Notes: a model not told the origin generated them from the letters alone. Numbered from the stretch's first letter, positions 1 through 6,958 are shown. The stretch: DNA of 8,099 bases from Candidatus Halomonas stercoripullorum (GCA_019114645.1 DXFC01000316.1:1-8099); one strand, 5' to 3'. A program made the numbers and translations.

Positions 1-221
1 GTCACGCCGATGAACCAGCAACAACGCCCGGCACCCTGCTCGACCCCGATGCCGACGCCTTGCGTATCGCCTGCGGGGCACAGGGTGACGAAGTGTTGCG
101 TATTACCCGGGCGCAACTGCCCGGCGGCAAGCCGCTGGCGGCCCGCGACCTGCTTAATGCGCGCAACGAGCGGCTGCGCCCAGGCGGCCTGTTGGGGACA
201 TCGACCGGGGAGAGCAGCTGA
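1..221 (+). CDS. fmt: Methionyl-tRNA formyltransferase, C-terminal end (partial)
   Basis: Only the last 72 codons are present; the gene begins before the window. The reading frame starts at base 3 and ends at TGA 219-221. Fmt transfers a formyl group from 10-formyl-tetrahydrofolate to Met-tRNA(fMet) in the cytoplasm, before initiation. The visible part is the C-terminal OB-like domain that contacts the tRNA. It shows the family pattern PGTLLDPDADALRIACG, then ITRAQLPGGKPL and DLLNARNERLRPG near the end. The catalytic N-terminal domain lies outside the window, so its active site cannot be checked. The stop overlaps the rsmB start (TGATG), which suggests translational coupling. The fmt-rsmB order is the same as in E. 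coli. Confidence 0.93.
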   Translation, partial: HADEPATTPGTLLDPDADALRIACGAQGDEVLRITRAQLPGGKPLAARDLLNARNERLRPGGLLGTSTGESS

Positions 222-1570
222 TGCACCGCTCCACGCCTGCGAGTCGCGCCGGCAAAGCCGCCCAGGATAGCGGTCAGGAGGTTCGTGCCCGTGCCGCCCG
301 CGCCCTGGTTCCGGTGCTGCGCGGCAAAGGATCGCTCAATCAGCTGGATGATCATCAGGTCGTGATACGCGACCGGGCGCTGTTCCGTGCCATGGTCTAC
401 GGCGTCTGCCGCACCCTGCCACGACTCGAAGCCATCGCCGCCAAACTCCTGAAGACGCCCTTCAAGCCCCGCGATGCCGATGTCCAGGCACTACTGTTAC
501 TGGGCATCCACCAACTGCTCTACTTGCGCATTCCGGCCCACGCCGCCGTGGGCGAAACGGCGGGTGCCGCCCGCCTGCTGGACAAGGCGTGGGCCACCCG
601 TGTGCTCAACGGCTGTTTACGTCGCCTCACCCGGGAGGCCGAGGCACTTCAGGCCGAGGTCGACAAGGATCCGGCCGTCGCATTGCTGCACCCGGCCTGG
701 CTGCTCAAGGCGCTGCGTCAAGCCTGGCCTGATGAGTGGCGCGCCATTGCCGAAGCCAACAATGTACCCGGGCCGATGACTCTACGCATCAACCGACGCC
801 GTGGCGACCGTGAAGCCTACCTCTCCCGGCTGGTGGAAAGTGGTATCGAAGCACAACTCTGCACCCACTCTCCCGATGGCTTGATTCTGAAAACACCTTG
901 CGATGTCCAGGCCTTGCCCGGCTTCGCTGAGGGTGATGTCAGCGTGCAGGACGAGGCAGCCCAGCTTGCCGCGGAACTGCTCGGCCCCACCCTGGCGCCG
1001 CGTCCCGGTGGACGCGTACTCGATGCCTGCTGCGCCCCCGGCGGCAAGACGGCTCACCTGCTTGAGCTGTTCGATGCCGAGCTGCTGGCTCTCGATAGTG
1101 ACGCTGCACGCCTGGCCCGTGTGGAAGAGACGCTGGAGCGCCTCAGCCAGTCAGCTACCCTGGTGCAGGCCGACGCCACCCAGCGCGACTGGTGGGACGG
1201 CACGCCATTCGATGCCATTCTGCTTGATGCCCCCTGCTCGGGTACCGGTGTGATTCGGCGCCACCCCGATATCAAGCGGCTGCGCCGACCCACGGATATC
1301 CCCCAGCTGGTCACCCTGCAGGCGCGCCTGCTCGACAACCTGTGGCCTCTGTTGAGTCCGGGCGGCACGTTGCTCTACGCCACTTGCTCGGTGCTACGCG
1401 AAGAGAATGACGAACAAATCCAGGCGTTTCTCAAGCGTACGCCGGATGCCGAGGTCACCACACCCGCAGAGGTCAACTGGGGCCGCCCTGTCGGCGCTGG
1501 CCGCCAGCTGTTCCCGCAGCCGGAAAGTCACGACGGATTCTTTTATGCCAGACTGAAAAAAATGGAGTGA
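221..1570 (+). CDS. rsmB: 16S rRNA (cytosine(967)-C(5))-methyltransferase RsmB
   Basis: RsmB (Sun/Fmu) methylates C967 of 16S rRNA using S-adenosylmethionine. The protein has 449 residues; the E. coli enzyme has about 429. Residues about 20-150 form the NusB-like RNA-binding domain (ARAALVPVL-type start, LLLLGIHQLLYLRIP at 91-105). The Rossmann methyltransferase domain follows. SAM motif I is DACCAPGGKT at 268-277. Motif IV is LDAPCSGTG at 335-343, with Cys339 as the release cysteine. Motif VI is YATCSVLREEN at 386-396, with Cys389 as the expected catalytic nucleophile. Both cysteines are present, so the enzyme should be active. The ATG at 221 overlaps the fmt stop and has a GGGGAGAG ribosome binding site at 207-214, which supports this start. 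The gene is probably co-transcribed with fmt. Confidence 0.97.
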   Translation: MHRSTPASRAGKAAQDSGQEVRARAARALVPVLRGKGSLNQLDDHQVVIRDRALFRAMVYGVCRTLPRLEAIAAKLLKTPFKPRDADVQALLLLGIHQLLYLRIPAHAAVGETAGAARLLDKAWATRVLNGCLRRLTREAEALQAEVDKDPAVALLHPAWLLKALRQAWPDEWRAIAEANNVPGPMTLRINRRRGDREAYLSRLVESGIEAQLCTHSPDGLILKTPCDVQALPGFAEGDVSVQDEAAQLAAELLGPTLAPRPGGRVLDACCAPGGKTAHLLELFDAELLALDSDAARLARVEETLERLSQSATLVQADATQRDWWDGTPFDAILLDAPCSGTGVIRRHPDIKRLRRPTDIPQLVTLQARLLDNLWPLLSPGGTLLYATCSVLREENDEQIQAFLKRTPDAEVTTPAEVNWGRPVGAGRQLFPQPESHDGFFYARLKKME

Positions 1571-1599
1571 GCGACTACGCTGGAAGCGAATACATGCGC

Positions 1600-1605
1600 A
1601 AGGAG
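1600..1605 (+). promoter_or_regulatory. Ribosome binding site of the dodecin gene
   Basis: AAGGAG lies six bases before ATG 1612. It decides the start against the in-frame GTG at 1567, which overlaps the rsmB stop (GTGA) and would add 15 residues not expected in a dodecin. Confidence 0.8.
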
Positions 1606-1611
1606 AGCACC

Positions 1612-1818
1612 ATGAGCGATCACGTTTACAAGCACATCGAGCTGACCGGCTCTTCCGAGAAAGGTATCGAAGACGCTATTCAGCGTGCGTTGGACAAGGC
1701 CTCCCAATCCCTCCACGGCATGCGCTGGTTCGAGGTAACGGACACCCGGGGCCATATCGAGAATGGCCGTGTCGGTCACTGGCAGGTCACCCTCAAGGTG
1801 GGGTTTACCCTGGATTGA
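1612..1818 (+). CDS. Dodecin family flavin-binding protein
   Basis: This is a 68-residue protein, the usual dodecin length. Dodecins assemble into hollow dodecamers that bind flavins (riboflavin, FMN or FAD) and are thought to store or scavenge them and protect against photochemical damage. The sequence follows the family throughout. It has YKHIELTGSS at 6-15, a helix with AIQRALDKASQSL at 22-34, the RWFEV strand at 38-42, RGHIENG at 46-52 and a VTLKVGF end. Trp39 corresponds to the tryptophan that stacks on the isoalloxazine ring, and Gln58 to the conserved glutamine that contacts it. Position 57 is Trp where I recall Tyr or Phe being usual. The gene sits 41 bases after rsmB on the same strand. 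It may be read from the fmt-rsmB transcript; no clear promoter of its own is visible. Which flavin it prefers cannot be told from the sequence. Confidence 0.94.
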   Translation: MSDHVYKHIELTGSSEKGIEDAIQRALDKASQSLHGMRWFEVTDTRGHIENGRVGHWQVTLKVGFTLD

Positions 1819-1858
1819 TGGAACGCCTGGATAGGCCAAGGGTAGTGCCAATGCTGTT

Positions 1859-1875
1859 CCAGCCCCCGGAGCTGG
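1859..1875 (+). terminator. Weak hairpin after the dodecin gene, possible terminator
   Basis: CCAGC (1859-1863) pairs with GCTGG (1871-1875) across a seven-base loop and is followed by TTTAA. The stem is only five pairs and the T-run only three, so termination would be weak. It lies 41 bases after the dodecin stop and before trkA, where a transcript end is plausible. Confidence 0.3.
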
Positions 1876-1887
1876 TTTAAGCTAGCA

Positions 1888-1900
1888 CCGCAGACTGCGG
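1888..1900. repeat. Short inverted repeat upstream of trkA
   Basis: CCGCA (1888-1892) pairs with TGCGG (1896-1900) over a three-base loop. It overlaps at its right end the palindrome GGCGCC (1899-1904). These sit 45-57 bases before the trkA ATG, within the 126-base dodecin-trkA gap (1819-1944). They could be leader RNA structure or a protein binding site. There is no T-run, so this is not an obvious terminator. No convincing -35/-10 pair was found in the gap. Confidence 0.3.
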
Positions 1901-1944
1901 CGCCACCCGGCGTCGCAAGTTCGTTGGGGCAGTCTCAAGCGGCT

Positions 1945-3318
1945 ATGAAGATTATTATTCTAGGTGCCGGCCAGGTTGGTGGCACACTCGCCGAGCATCT
2001 CTCGCAAGAGAATAACGATATCACCCTGGTGGATATTGATGCCGAGCGGTTGCAACAACTTGCCACTCGGCTCGATATCCGCACCATTACCGGCACAGCC
2101 TCCTATCCGGCGGTGCTGGAGCAGGCTGGTGGTGAGGACGCTGACCTGCTGATTGCCGTTACCAGCGCCGATGAAGTCAACATGATCGCCTGTCAGGTGG
2201 CGCACACCCTGTTTCGTACACCAACCAAGATCGCACGCGTTCGCGCCAGTGCCTATCTCGCTCATCAAGAGCTGTTCGCTAACAGCGCGATCCCCGTCAA
2301 TGTGCTGATCAGCCCCGAGCAGACCATCACCGATGCCATTCAGCGCCTGATCGAACATCCTGGTGCCTTGCAGGTACTGGAGTTTGCCGGTGGCCTGGTG
2401 CAGTTAGTCGCCGTTAAAGCCTACGCTGGCGGCCCACTGGTGGGCCAGAGGCTCAGTACCCTGCACCAGCATTTACCCCGGGTTGATACCCGGGTGGTGG
2501 CCATTTACCGGCACGATCACCCCCTCATTCCGCGCGGTGATACCATGATCGAAGCTGATGACGAGGTTTTTTTTATCGCTGCCCAACGCGATATCCGCGC
2601 AGTGATTCGCGAACTTCACCGCGGCGAGCGCGAATTCCGCCGTGTCATGATTGCCGGTGGCGGCAACATTGGGCTGTATCTGGCCGAACGTCTCGAAAGC
2701 AACCATCGCATCAAGCTCATCGAGCAGAGTCTGGCACGCTGCCAAACACTTTCCGAGCGACTTGACAGCAGCGTGGTACTACACGGTAGCGCCACTAACC
2801 AGCATTTGCTGGAAGAGGAGAATATAGCCGAGTGCGACATTTTCTGCGCCCTGACCAACGATGACGAAGTCAATGTCATGTCCTCGATGCTGGCCAAACG
2901 CCTGGGAGCCAGAAAAGTCCTCACCTTGATCAATAATCCGGCCTATGTCGATCTGATACAGGGCGGCGTGATTGATATCGCCCTATCACCGCAGCAGGTC
3001 ATGATCGGCACCCTGCTCACGCATATCCGCCGTGGTGATATCGCCAAAGTTCATTCATTGCGACGTGGCGCTGCGGAAGTCATCGAAGCGGTAGCGCATG
3101 GCGACTCCTTGTCTTCGAAGGTGGTGGGACGAACCCTGGATGAGATAAAGCTGCCAAGCGATACAACAATCGGCGCGCTTGTGCGTGGTAAAAACGTCCT
3201 GATTGCCCAGCCCGATATCGTGGTGGAGTCAGGTGACCATCTGATCCTGTTTGTGGTCGACAAGCAGCGCATCCGCGAAGTCGAGCGGCTGATGCAAGTC
3301 GGTATCACATTTTTCTAG
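1945..3318 (+). CDS. trkA: Trk potassium uptake system NAD-binding regulator TrkA
   Basis: TrkA is the cytoplasmic, membrane-associated regulatory subunit that binds nucleotides and gates the TrkH/TrkI potassium pore. It has 457 residues (E. coli 458) in the full double arrangement RCK_N, RCK_C, RCK_N, RCK_C. The first Rossmann fold has GAGQVG at 7-12 and the ribose-binding acidic residue Asp30 in LVDID. The first RCK_C lies at about 140-225. The second Rossmann fold has GGGNIG at 238-243 and Glu260 in LIEQ, and the second RCK_C lies at about 370-450. The ATG at 1945 gives the canonical MKIIILGAGQVG start. An in-frame TTG at 1924 would add seven residues and is less likely. No strong ribosome binding site precedes either start. 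trkH begins nine bases after the stop, so the two are surely one operon, as in Halomonas elongata. An 8-T tract lies at the domain midpoint (separate entry). Confidence 0.97.
   Translation: MKIIILGAGQVGGTLAEHLSQENNDITLVDIDAERLQQLATRLDIRTITGTASYPAVLEQAGGEDADLLIAVTSADEVNMIACQVAHTLFRTPTKIARVRASAYLAHQELFANSAIPVNVLISPEQTITDAIQRLIEHPGALQVLEFAGGLVQLVAVKAYAGGPLVGQRLSTLHQHLPRVDTRVVAIYRHDHPLIPRGDTMIEADDEVFFIAAQRDIRAVIRELHRGEREFRRVMIAGGGNIGLYLAERLESNHRIKLIEQSLARCQTLSERLDSSVVLHGSATNQHLLEEENIAECDIFCALTNDDEVNVMSSMLAKRLGARKVLTLINNPAYVDLIQGGVIDIALSPQQVMIGTLLTHIRRGDIAKVHSLRRGAAEVIEAVAHGDSLSSKVVGRTLDEIKLPSDTTIGALVRGKNVLIAQPDIVVESGDHLILFVVDKQRIREVERLMQVGITFF
2567..2574 (+). other. T8 homopolymer inside trkA at the inter-domain position
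   Basis: Eight consecutive T bases encode Val-Phe-Phe (208-210) at the end of the first TrkA half. Loss of one T, or a +1 reading shift, leads to a TGA after residue 219. The product would be one complete RCK_N plus RCK_C unit. The tract is a direct observation; any use of it is inference. Confidence 0.6.
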
Positions 3319-3327
3319 AGCTTGGCG

Positions 3328-4776
3328 ATGAGTCTGCGGACAACTCTGCGTATTCTGGGCCTACTGCTGATGCTGTTCAGCCTGACACTGGTGCCACCCG
3401 GCGCCATGTCGTTGCTGCTCAATGACGGCCAGGGCCACGCCTTTGCGATTGCAATCGCCATTACGGTCATGACCGGCCTGATGCTGTTCCTGCCTAATCG
3501 CAACGCCCACAAGGAATTGCGTATTCGCGACGGTTTTCTTATCGCCGCGCTGTTCTGGAGCGTGCTGGGGCTGTTCGGCTCCCTGCCGTTCATGCTGGCA
3601 AGCGAGTCGGCTCTGACACTCTCCGATGCGGTATTTGAATCCTTTGCGGGGCTTACCACCACAGGTGCCACGGTTATCACCGGCATCGAATACCTGCCTG
3701 AATCGATACGCTATTATCGCCAACAACTACAGTGGCTTGGCGGAATGGGGATCGTGGTACTTGCCGTAGCGATTCTCCCTACCCTTGGTGTTGGCGGCAT
3801 GGCGCTCTATCGCACCGAGATCCCCGGACCGCTGAAAGACTCCAAGCTGACCCCCAGAATCACCGAAACCGCCAAGGCCTTGTGGTACATCTATGCCGCA
3901 CTGACATTTACCTGCCTGCTGGCCTACAGGGCCGCTGGAATGAGCTGGTTCGATGCGCTATGCCATAGCTTCTCCACCGTCTCCATTGGCGGCTTTTCCC
4001 CTTATGACGCCAATATCGGCCATTTTGACAGCGTTGCAATTGAGCTTGTCTGCACCTTCTTCCTGATTGTTTCGGCCATGAGCTTCAGCCTGCACTTCCT
4101 GGCCTGGCGCGATCGCCGCCTCAGCCACTACTTGAACGACCCTGAAGCGCGCTTCCTGCTGCTTGGGCTTGCCTGCCTCACACTCATCACTGTTGTCTCG
4201 CTCTGGTCAGCCGGTGTTTACGACTTGCCCGGCGGGCTGCGCCAGGGGCTGTTTCAGGCGGTCTCCATTGCCACCACCGGTGGGTTCAGCGTGGCCGATG
4301 TCTCGGCCTGGCCAAGCGTACTGCCGGTCCTGCTATTGTTGGCGGCCTTTATCGGCGGCTGCTCCGGCTCCACCGGCGGCGGCATGAAAGTGATCCGCAT
4401 CATTCTGATTTTCAAACAGGGGTTACGCGAAGTGATGCGGCTCATTCATCCCAGTGCCGTCATCGCCGTGAAAGTGGGCAAGGTGAGCGTTCCAGACTCT
4501 ATCGCCCAAGCCGTGTGGGGCTTTTTCTCGGTCTATTTACTGGTATTCGTGGTCATGTTGCTGGGCGTCATCGCTACCGGTGTCGACCAGGTAACCGCCT
4601 GGTCGTCAGTGGCCTCCACCCTCAACAACCTGGGGCCGGCTTTGGGTGAAGCGAGCGCAAGCTATCGCGAGCTACCGCAGGCGGCCAAGTGGATACTGGT
4701 CATGGCGATGCTGCTTGGCCGACTGGAGATCTTTACCGTACTGGTACTCTTTACTCCCGCTTTCTGGCGAAAATAG
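3328..4776 (+). CDS. trkH: Trk potassium uptake protein TrkH (pore subunit)
   Basis: TrkH is the inner-membrane potassium translocating subunit, active together with TrkA. The protein has 482 residues (E. coli TrkH 483) and is highly hydrophobic. It contains the four membrane-pore-membrane repeats of the Trk/Ktr/HKT superfamily. Filter loops are visible in each: TTTGAT at 110-115 (Gly113), STVSIGGF at 216-223 (Gly221), SIATTGGF at 313-320 (Gly318) and TLNNLGP at 431-437 (Gly436). The broken helix of the third repeat carries GGCSGSTGGGMK at 343-354, the intramembrane gate loop in solved TrkH structures. Arg465 in LLGRLEIF matches the conserved pore arginine of the fourth repeat. ATG 3328 is chosen over the in-frame TTG at 3322 because it has a GAG eight bases upstream and gives the family length. 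Paralogues such as TrkG or TrkI are similar, but adjacency to trkA favours TrkH. Confidence 0.96.
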   Translation: MSLRTTLRILGLLLMLFSLTLVPPGAMSLLLNDGQGHAFAIAIAITVMTGLMLFLPNRNAHKELRIRDGFLIAALFWSVLGLFGSLPFMLASESALTLSDAVFESFAGLTTTGATVITGIEYLPESIRYYRQQLQWLGGMGIVVLAVAILPTLGVGGMALYRTEIPGPLKDSKLTPRITETAKALWYIYAALTFTCLLAYRAAGMSWFDALCHSFSTVSIGGFSPYDANIGHFDSVAIELVCTFFLIVSAMSFSLHFLAWRDRRLSHYLNDPEARFLLLGLACLTLITVVSLWSAGVYDLPGGLRQGLFQAVSIATTGGFSVADVSAWPSVLPVLLLLAAFIGGCSGSTGGGMKVIRIILIFKQGLREVMRLIHPSAVIAVKVGKVSVPDSIAQAVWGFFSVYLLVFVVMLLGVIATGVDQVTAWSSVASTLNNLGPALGEASASYRELPQAAKWILVMAMLLGRLEIFTVLVLFTPAFWRK

Positions 4777-4797
4777 CTCACTGCCGTACAGTTGGTC

Positions 4798-4821
4798 AGG
4801 CTCCGTACAGCATCGGAGTTT
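4798..4821 (+). terminator. Weak hairpin after trkH, possible terminator
   Basis: CTCCG (4801-4805) pairs with CGGAG (4814-4818) around an eight-base loop. The stem can be extended by two G-T wobbles and one A-T pair. Only three Ts follow, so it is a poor intrinsic terminator. It overlaps the second copy of a direct repeat, CCGTACAG, found at 4784-4791 and 4803-4810. Confidence 0.27.
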
Positions 4822-4848
4822 GGTCCGCTGCCCCGCTTAGTGGATAAT
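4820..4848 (+). promoter_or_regulatory. Candidate sigma-70 promoter of the TraB-family gene
   Basis: TTGGTC (4820-4825) is separated by 17 bases from GATAAT (4843-4848). The -10 matches five of six consensus bases; the -35 matches only the TTG. Initiation near 4855 would leave a leader of about 27 bases before ATG 4882. This would let the gene be read separately from trkAH. Confidence 0.35.
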
Positions 4849-4881
4849 CCAACCTTCACCCCTGACATACCCCGAGCGTTC

Positions 4882-6126
4882 ATGACCAACTCCCAGGACA
4901 CCGTGACCGAATCACGCCAGGAAGGCAGCATCAGCGGTCCGCACCGCATCGTCGAAGTGGGCACAACACGCTACACCCTGCTGGGCACCGCCCACGTTTC
5001 CGCCGAAAGTGCCGAAGACGTTCGTCACCTGATCCGCTCTGGTGAGTTCGATGCCGTGGCCATTGAGCTATGCGATGCACGCCACCGTCACCTCAGCGAT
5101 CCTGATGCGCTCGCCAAGATGGATCTGTTCGAGGTTTTTCGTCAAGGCAAGGCAGGCATGGTCGCCGCCAATCTGGCCCTGGGTGCTTTCCAGCAGCGTG
5201 TCGCCGAACAGTCGGGTATCGAGCCCGGGGCCGAAATGCGCGCCGCCATGGAAGAGGCGGCCCATCACGGCCTTCCCCTGCTGCTGGTCGACCGCGATGT
5301 CGGTATCACGCTCAAGCGTATCCAGGCCAGCGTCCCCTGGTGGCAGCGCACCTCGCTGATTACCGGTCTACTCGGTAGCGTCATGTCACGCCAGGAAGTC
5401 ACGCCCGAAGAGATTGAACGGCTCAAGGAAGGGGATGTCCTGGAGTCCACCTTCAGCGAGTTTGCAGCCGAATCCAAAGCGCTCTATACACCTCTGATCT
5501 CCGAGCGGGACCGCTACATGGTGCTGCGTCTGGCCGAGCAGGCCCCGCCCGGCAGTTATCGCAATGTGCTGATCGTCATTGGCGCCGGCCACATGAAGGG
5601 GATGGTCGAGCATCTTGAAGCTCCACTGCCGACAGAACCCCAGGAGGAGCGCCAGGCGCTTGAAGTCACGCCCCCGCCCTCCCGGTTATGGAAAGCCCTG
5701 CCCTGGCTGATTACGGCGCTGGTGCTGATCGGCTTTACCATCGGTTTCTCGCGCAGCCCCGACTTCGGGTGGCAACTGGTCACCGAATGGTTCCTGATCA
5801 ACGGTGTGCTGTCAGGCGCCGCCACACTGCTGGCTCTAGCCCATCCAGTCACCGTGCTGGCCACGGCGCTCGCCGCACCACTCACCTCGCTTAACCCCAC
5901 TATCGGCGCGGGCTTCGTTGCCGCCGGGGTCGAGCTGTGGCTGCGTAAACCCAAGGTGCACGATTTCGCTACGCTACGCCATGATGTCACTGCACTGAAA
6001 GGCTGGTGGCGAAACCGTGTCTCGCGCACCCTGCTGGTGTTCCTGTTTGCGACCCTGGGCTCTGCGGCGGGAACCTGGATCGCCGGCTTCCGTATTGCGG
6101 GAGCCTTGCTGGGTAGCGGCAACTAA
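4882..6126 (+). CDS. TraB/PrgY family protein with C-terminal membrane domain
   Basis: This 414-residue protein is of the TraB (PF01963) type, related to enterococcal pheromone-shutdown proteins TraB/PrgY and, more distantly, to the TIKI/EreA fold. The soluble N-terminal domain spans about 20-245. It holds the conserved GTAH at 35-38, the acidic AIELC at 60-64 (Glu62), VDRD at 136-139, SERDRYM at 207-213 and GAGH at 234-237. The two GxxH motifs and the glutamate match the proposed metal site of TIKI-like proteases, so hydrolase activity is possible but unproven. After a proline-rich linker at about 250-268, hydrophobic segments occur at about 272-290, 300-333, 340-353 and 382-408, giving an integral membrane C-terminal region. 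ATG 4882 is chosen over an upstream in-frame TTG (4792), because the extra 30 residues look unlike the family and cover a candidate promoter. The cellular role is unknown. The neighbouring trkAH genes do not define it. Confidence 0.88.
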   Translation: MTNSQDTVTESRQEGSISGPHRIVEVGTTRYTLLGTAHVSAESAEDVRHLIRSGEFDAVAIELCDARHRHLSDPDALAKMDLFEVFRQGKAGMVAANLALGAFQQRVAEQSGIEPGAEMRAAMEEAAHHGLPLLLVDRDVGITLKRIQASVPWWQRTSLITGLLGSVMSRQEVTPEEIERLKEGDVLESTFSEFAAESKALYTPLISERDRYMVLRLAEQAPPGSYRNVLIVIGAGHMKGMVEHLEAPLPTEPQEERQALEVTPPPSRLWKALPWLITALVLIGFTIGFSRSPDFGWQLVTEWFLINGVLSGAATLLALAHPVTVLATALAAPLTSLNPTIGAGFVAAGVELWLRKPKVHDFATLRHDVTALKGWWRNRVSRTLLVFLFATLGSAAGTWIAGFRIAGALLGSGN

Positions 6127-6893
6127 GAACGGCGGGCCAGCAGCCGCTGCATCGCCGGGGTCGGCTGGGTGATTTTCGCGTGGCGGCGGCTGGCGGCATA
6201 ACTGTCATTGAAGGCATCAAAATAGTCGTCCAGCACCTGCGCCGCATCAGGGTCACCGCTTTGGCGCAGTAGCTCAATGGCCACCTCGGCGGTACACAAA
6301 TGCGCCTCGGAAGCGGGCTTGCGCAATCGATAGCGGGTCAGCTTCGCTGCGGCCAGCGGCAGCACCGGCAAGCGCTCCAGGTAAGGGCTCTTGCGAAAGA
6401 TGCGCCGCGCCTGGCGCCAGGTGCCATCCAGCAACAGAAACACCGGCGTTCTACCCTCCGCCTTGATCTCGCTTACCGCCTCCATGCCTACCACCCGCCC
6501 GGCGTAATCAGGCTGGTCATCAGGAAAGATCACGAAAGGCGCCAGTTGCGGATCGTCGAGCAGCGCCAGCAAACGCGGGTCCGGTGCCGCCCGATACCAG
6601 GTGAAGACTTCCGTCGTTGCCAGGACATCGCGGATCAAGCGTCCGGTATTGGTCGGCTTGAACTGCTCAAGCGGGTGGGTCAGCAACCAAATCCGCGCCG
6701 CGCTCTCGGCACTGGCACGGTAAGGGCAGAGGCAATTCAGCCCGGGGAGATGACAACCACTACAGCGCTCGACAAAGCTGCCACGCGCCTTGAACTCACC
6801 CCGTGCCGGGCGTGGATGACCGGTAGCGGGGTCATGAAAAACGTCAATAGAAGAATGAGTGGGCCGAATGGCCTGGCCAGTTTTATCAAGCAT
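6123..6893 (-). CDS. tapT: tRNA-uridine aminocarboxypropyltransferase (DTW domain, TapT/YfiP)
   Basis: TapT moves the 3-amino-3-carboxypropyl group from S-adenosylmethionine to U47 of tRNA variable loops, forming acp3U. The 256-residue protein aligns by eye along its length with E. coli YfiP/TapT (about 232 residues). A cysteine cluster ERCSGCHLPGLNCLC carries Cys44, Cys47, Cys54 and Cys56, a likely zinc site. KPTNTGRLI at 79-87 precedes the family-defining LLDGTWRQARRIFRKSPYL, where Asp156, Thr158 and Trp159 form the D-x-T-W signature. YRLRKP and HLCTAEVAIELL follow. ATG at 6893 is the only in-frame ATG, GTG or TTG between the sir2 stop and the cysteine cluster. It has no purine-rich ribosome binding site. 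The N terminus before the cluster is about ten residues longer than in YfiP. The stop TAG (6125-6123) overlaps the traB stop on the other strand. The gene lies 65 bases after sir2 and may share its transcript. Confidence 0.93.
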   Translation of the reverse strand: MLDKTGQAIRPTHSSIDVFHDPATGHPRPARGEFKARGSFVERCSGCHLPGLNCLCPYRASAESAARIWLLTHPLEQFKPTNTGRLIRDVLATTEVFTWYRAAPDPRLLALLDDPQLAPFVIFPDDQPDYAGRVVGMEAVSEIKAEGRTPVFLLLDGTWRQARRIFRKSPYLERLPVLPLAAAKLTRYRLRKPASEAHLCTAEVAIELLRQSGDPDAAQVLDDYFDAFNDSYAASRRHAKITQPTPAMQRLLARRS

Positions 6894-6911
6894 GATGAGG
6901 GTATCTGAATA

Positions 6912-6922
6912 GCGGGGCCCGC
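6912..6922. repeat. GC-rich palindrome in the sir2-tapT gap
   Basis: GCGGG and CCCGC flank a single central G, so the hairpin forms on either strand. It lies 19 bases before the tapT ATG in the 65-base gap 6894-6958. On the minus strand a TATAGA (6930-6925) just upstream resembles a -10 box, but no matching -35 was seen at 17 bases. It could be leader structure or a weak sir2 transcript end. Confidence 0.3.
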
Positions 6923-6958
6923 AGTCTATAACGGGAACTTTTCCAGCACCACCGCCAC

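Noticed and set aside
1556..1562. A7 run at the end of rsmB as a frameshift site
   Set aside because: It encodes Lys-Lys near the stop, only a few codons from the end. A shift would change little and the normal frame gives a complete protein.
1567..1611. GTG at 1567 as dodecin start, overlapping the rsmB stop
   Set aside because: It would add 15 residues outside the compact dodecin fold, whereas ATG 1612 has a strong AAGGAG site six bases upstream.
5556..6122. Minus-strand open frame of 188 codons opposite the traB C-terminal region
   Set aside because: It lies wholly opposite a gene with clear family motifs, its translation is low-complexity Ser/Ala/Pro/Arg-rich, and no known domain is visible. 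It is a GC-rich shadow frame.
6300..6908. Plus-strand open frame of 202 codons opposite tapT
   Set aside because: It is antisense to a well-matched TapT coding region and has no recognisable domain; Gln/Arg-rich composition is typical of a shadow frame.
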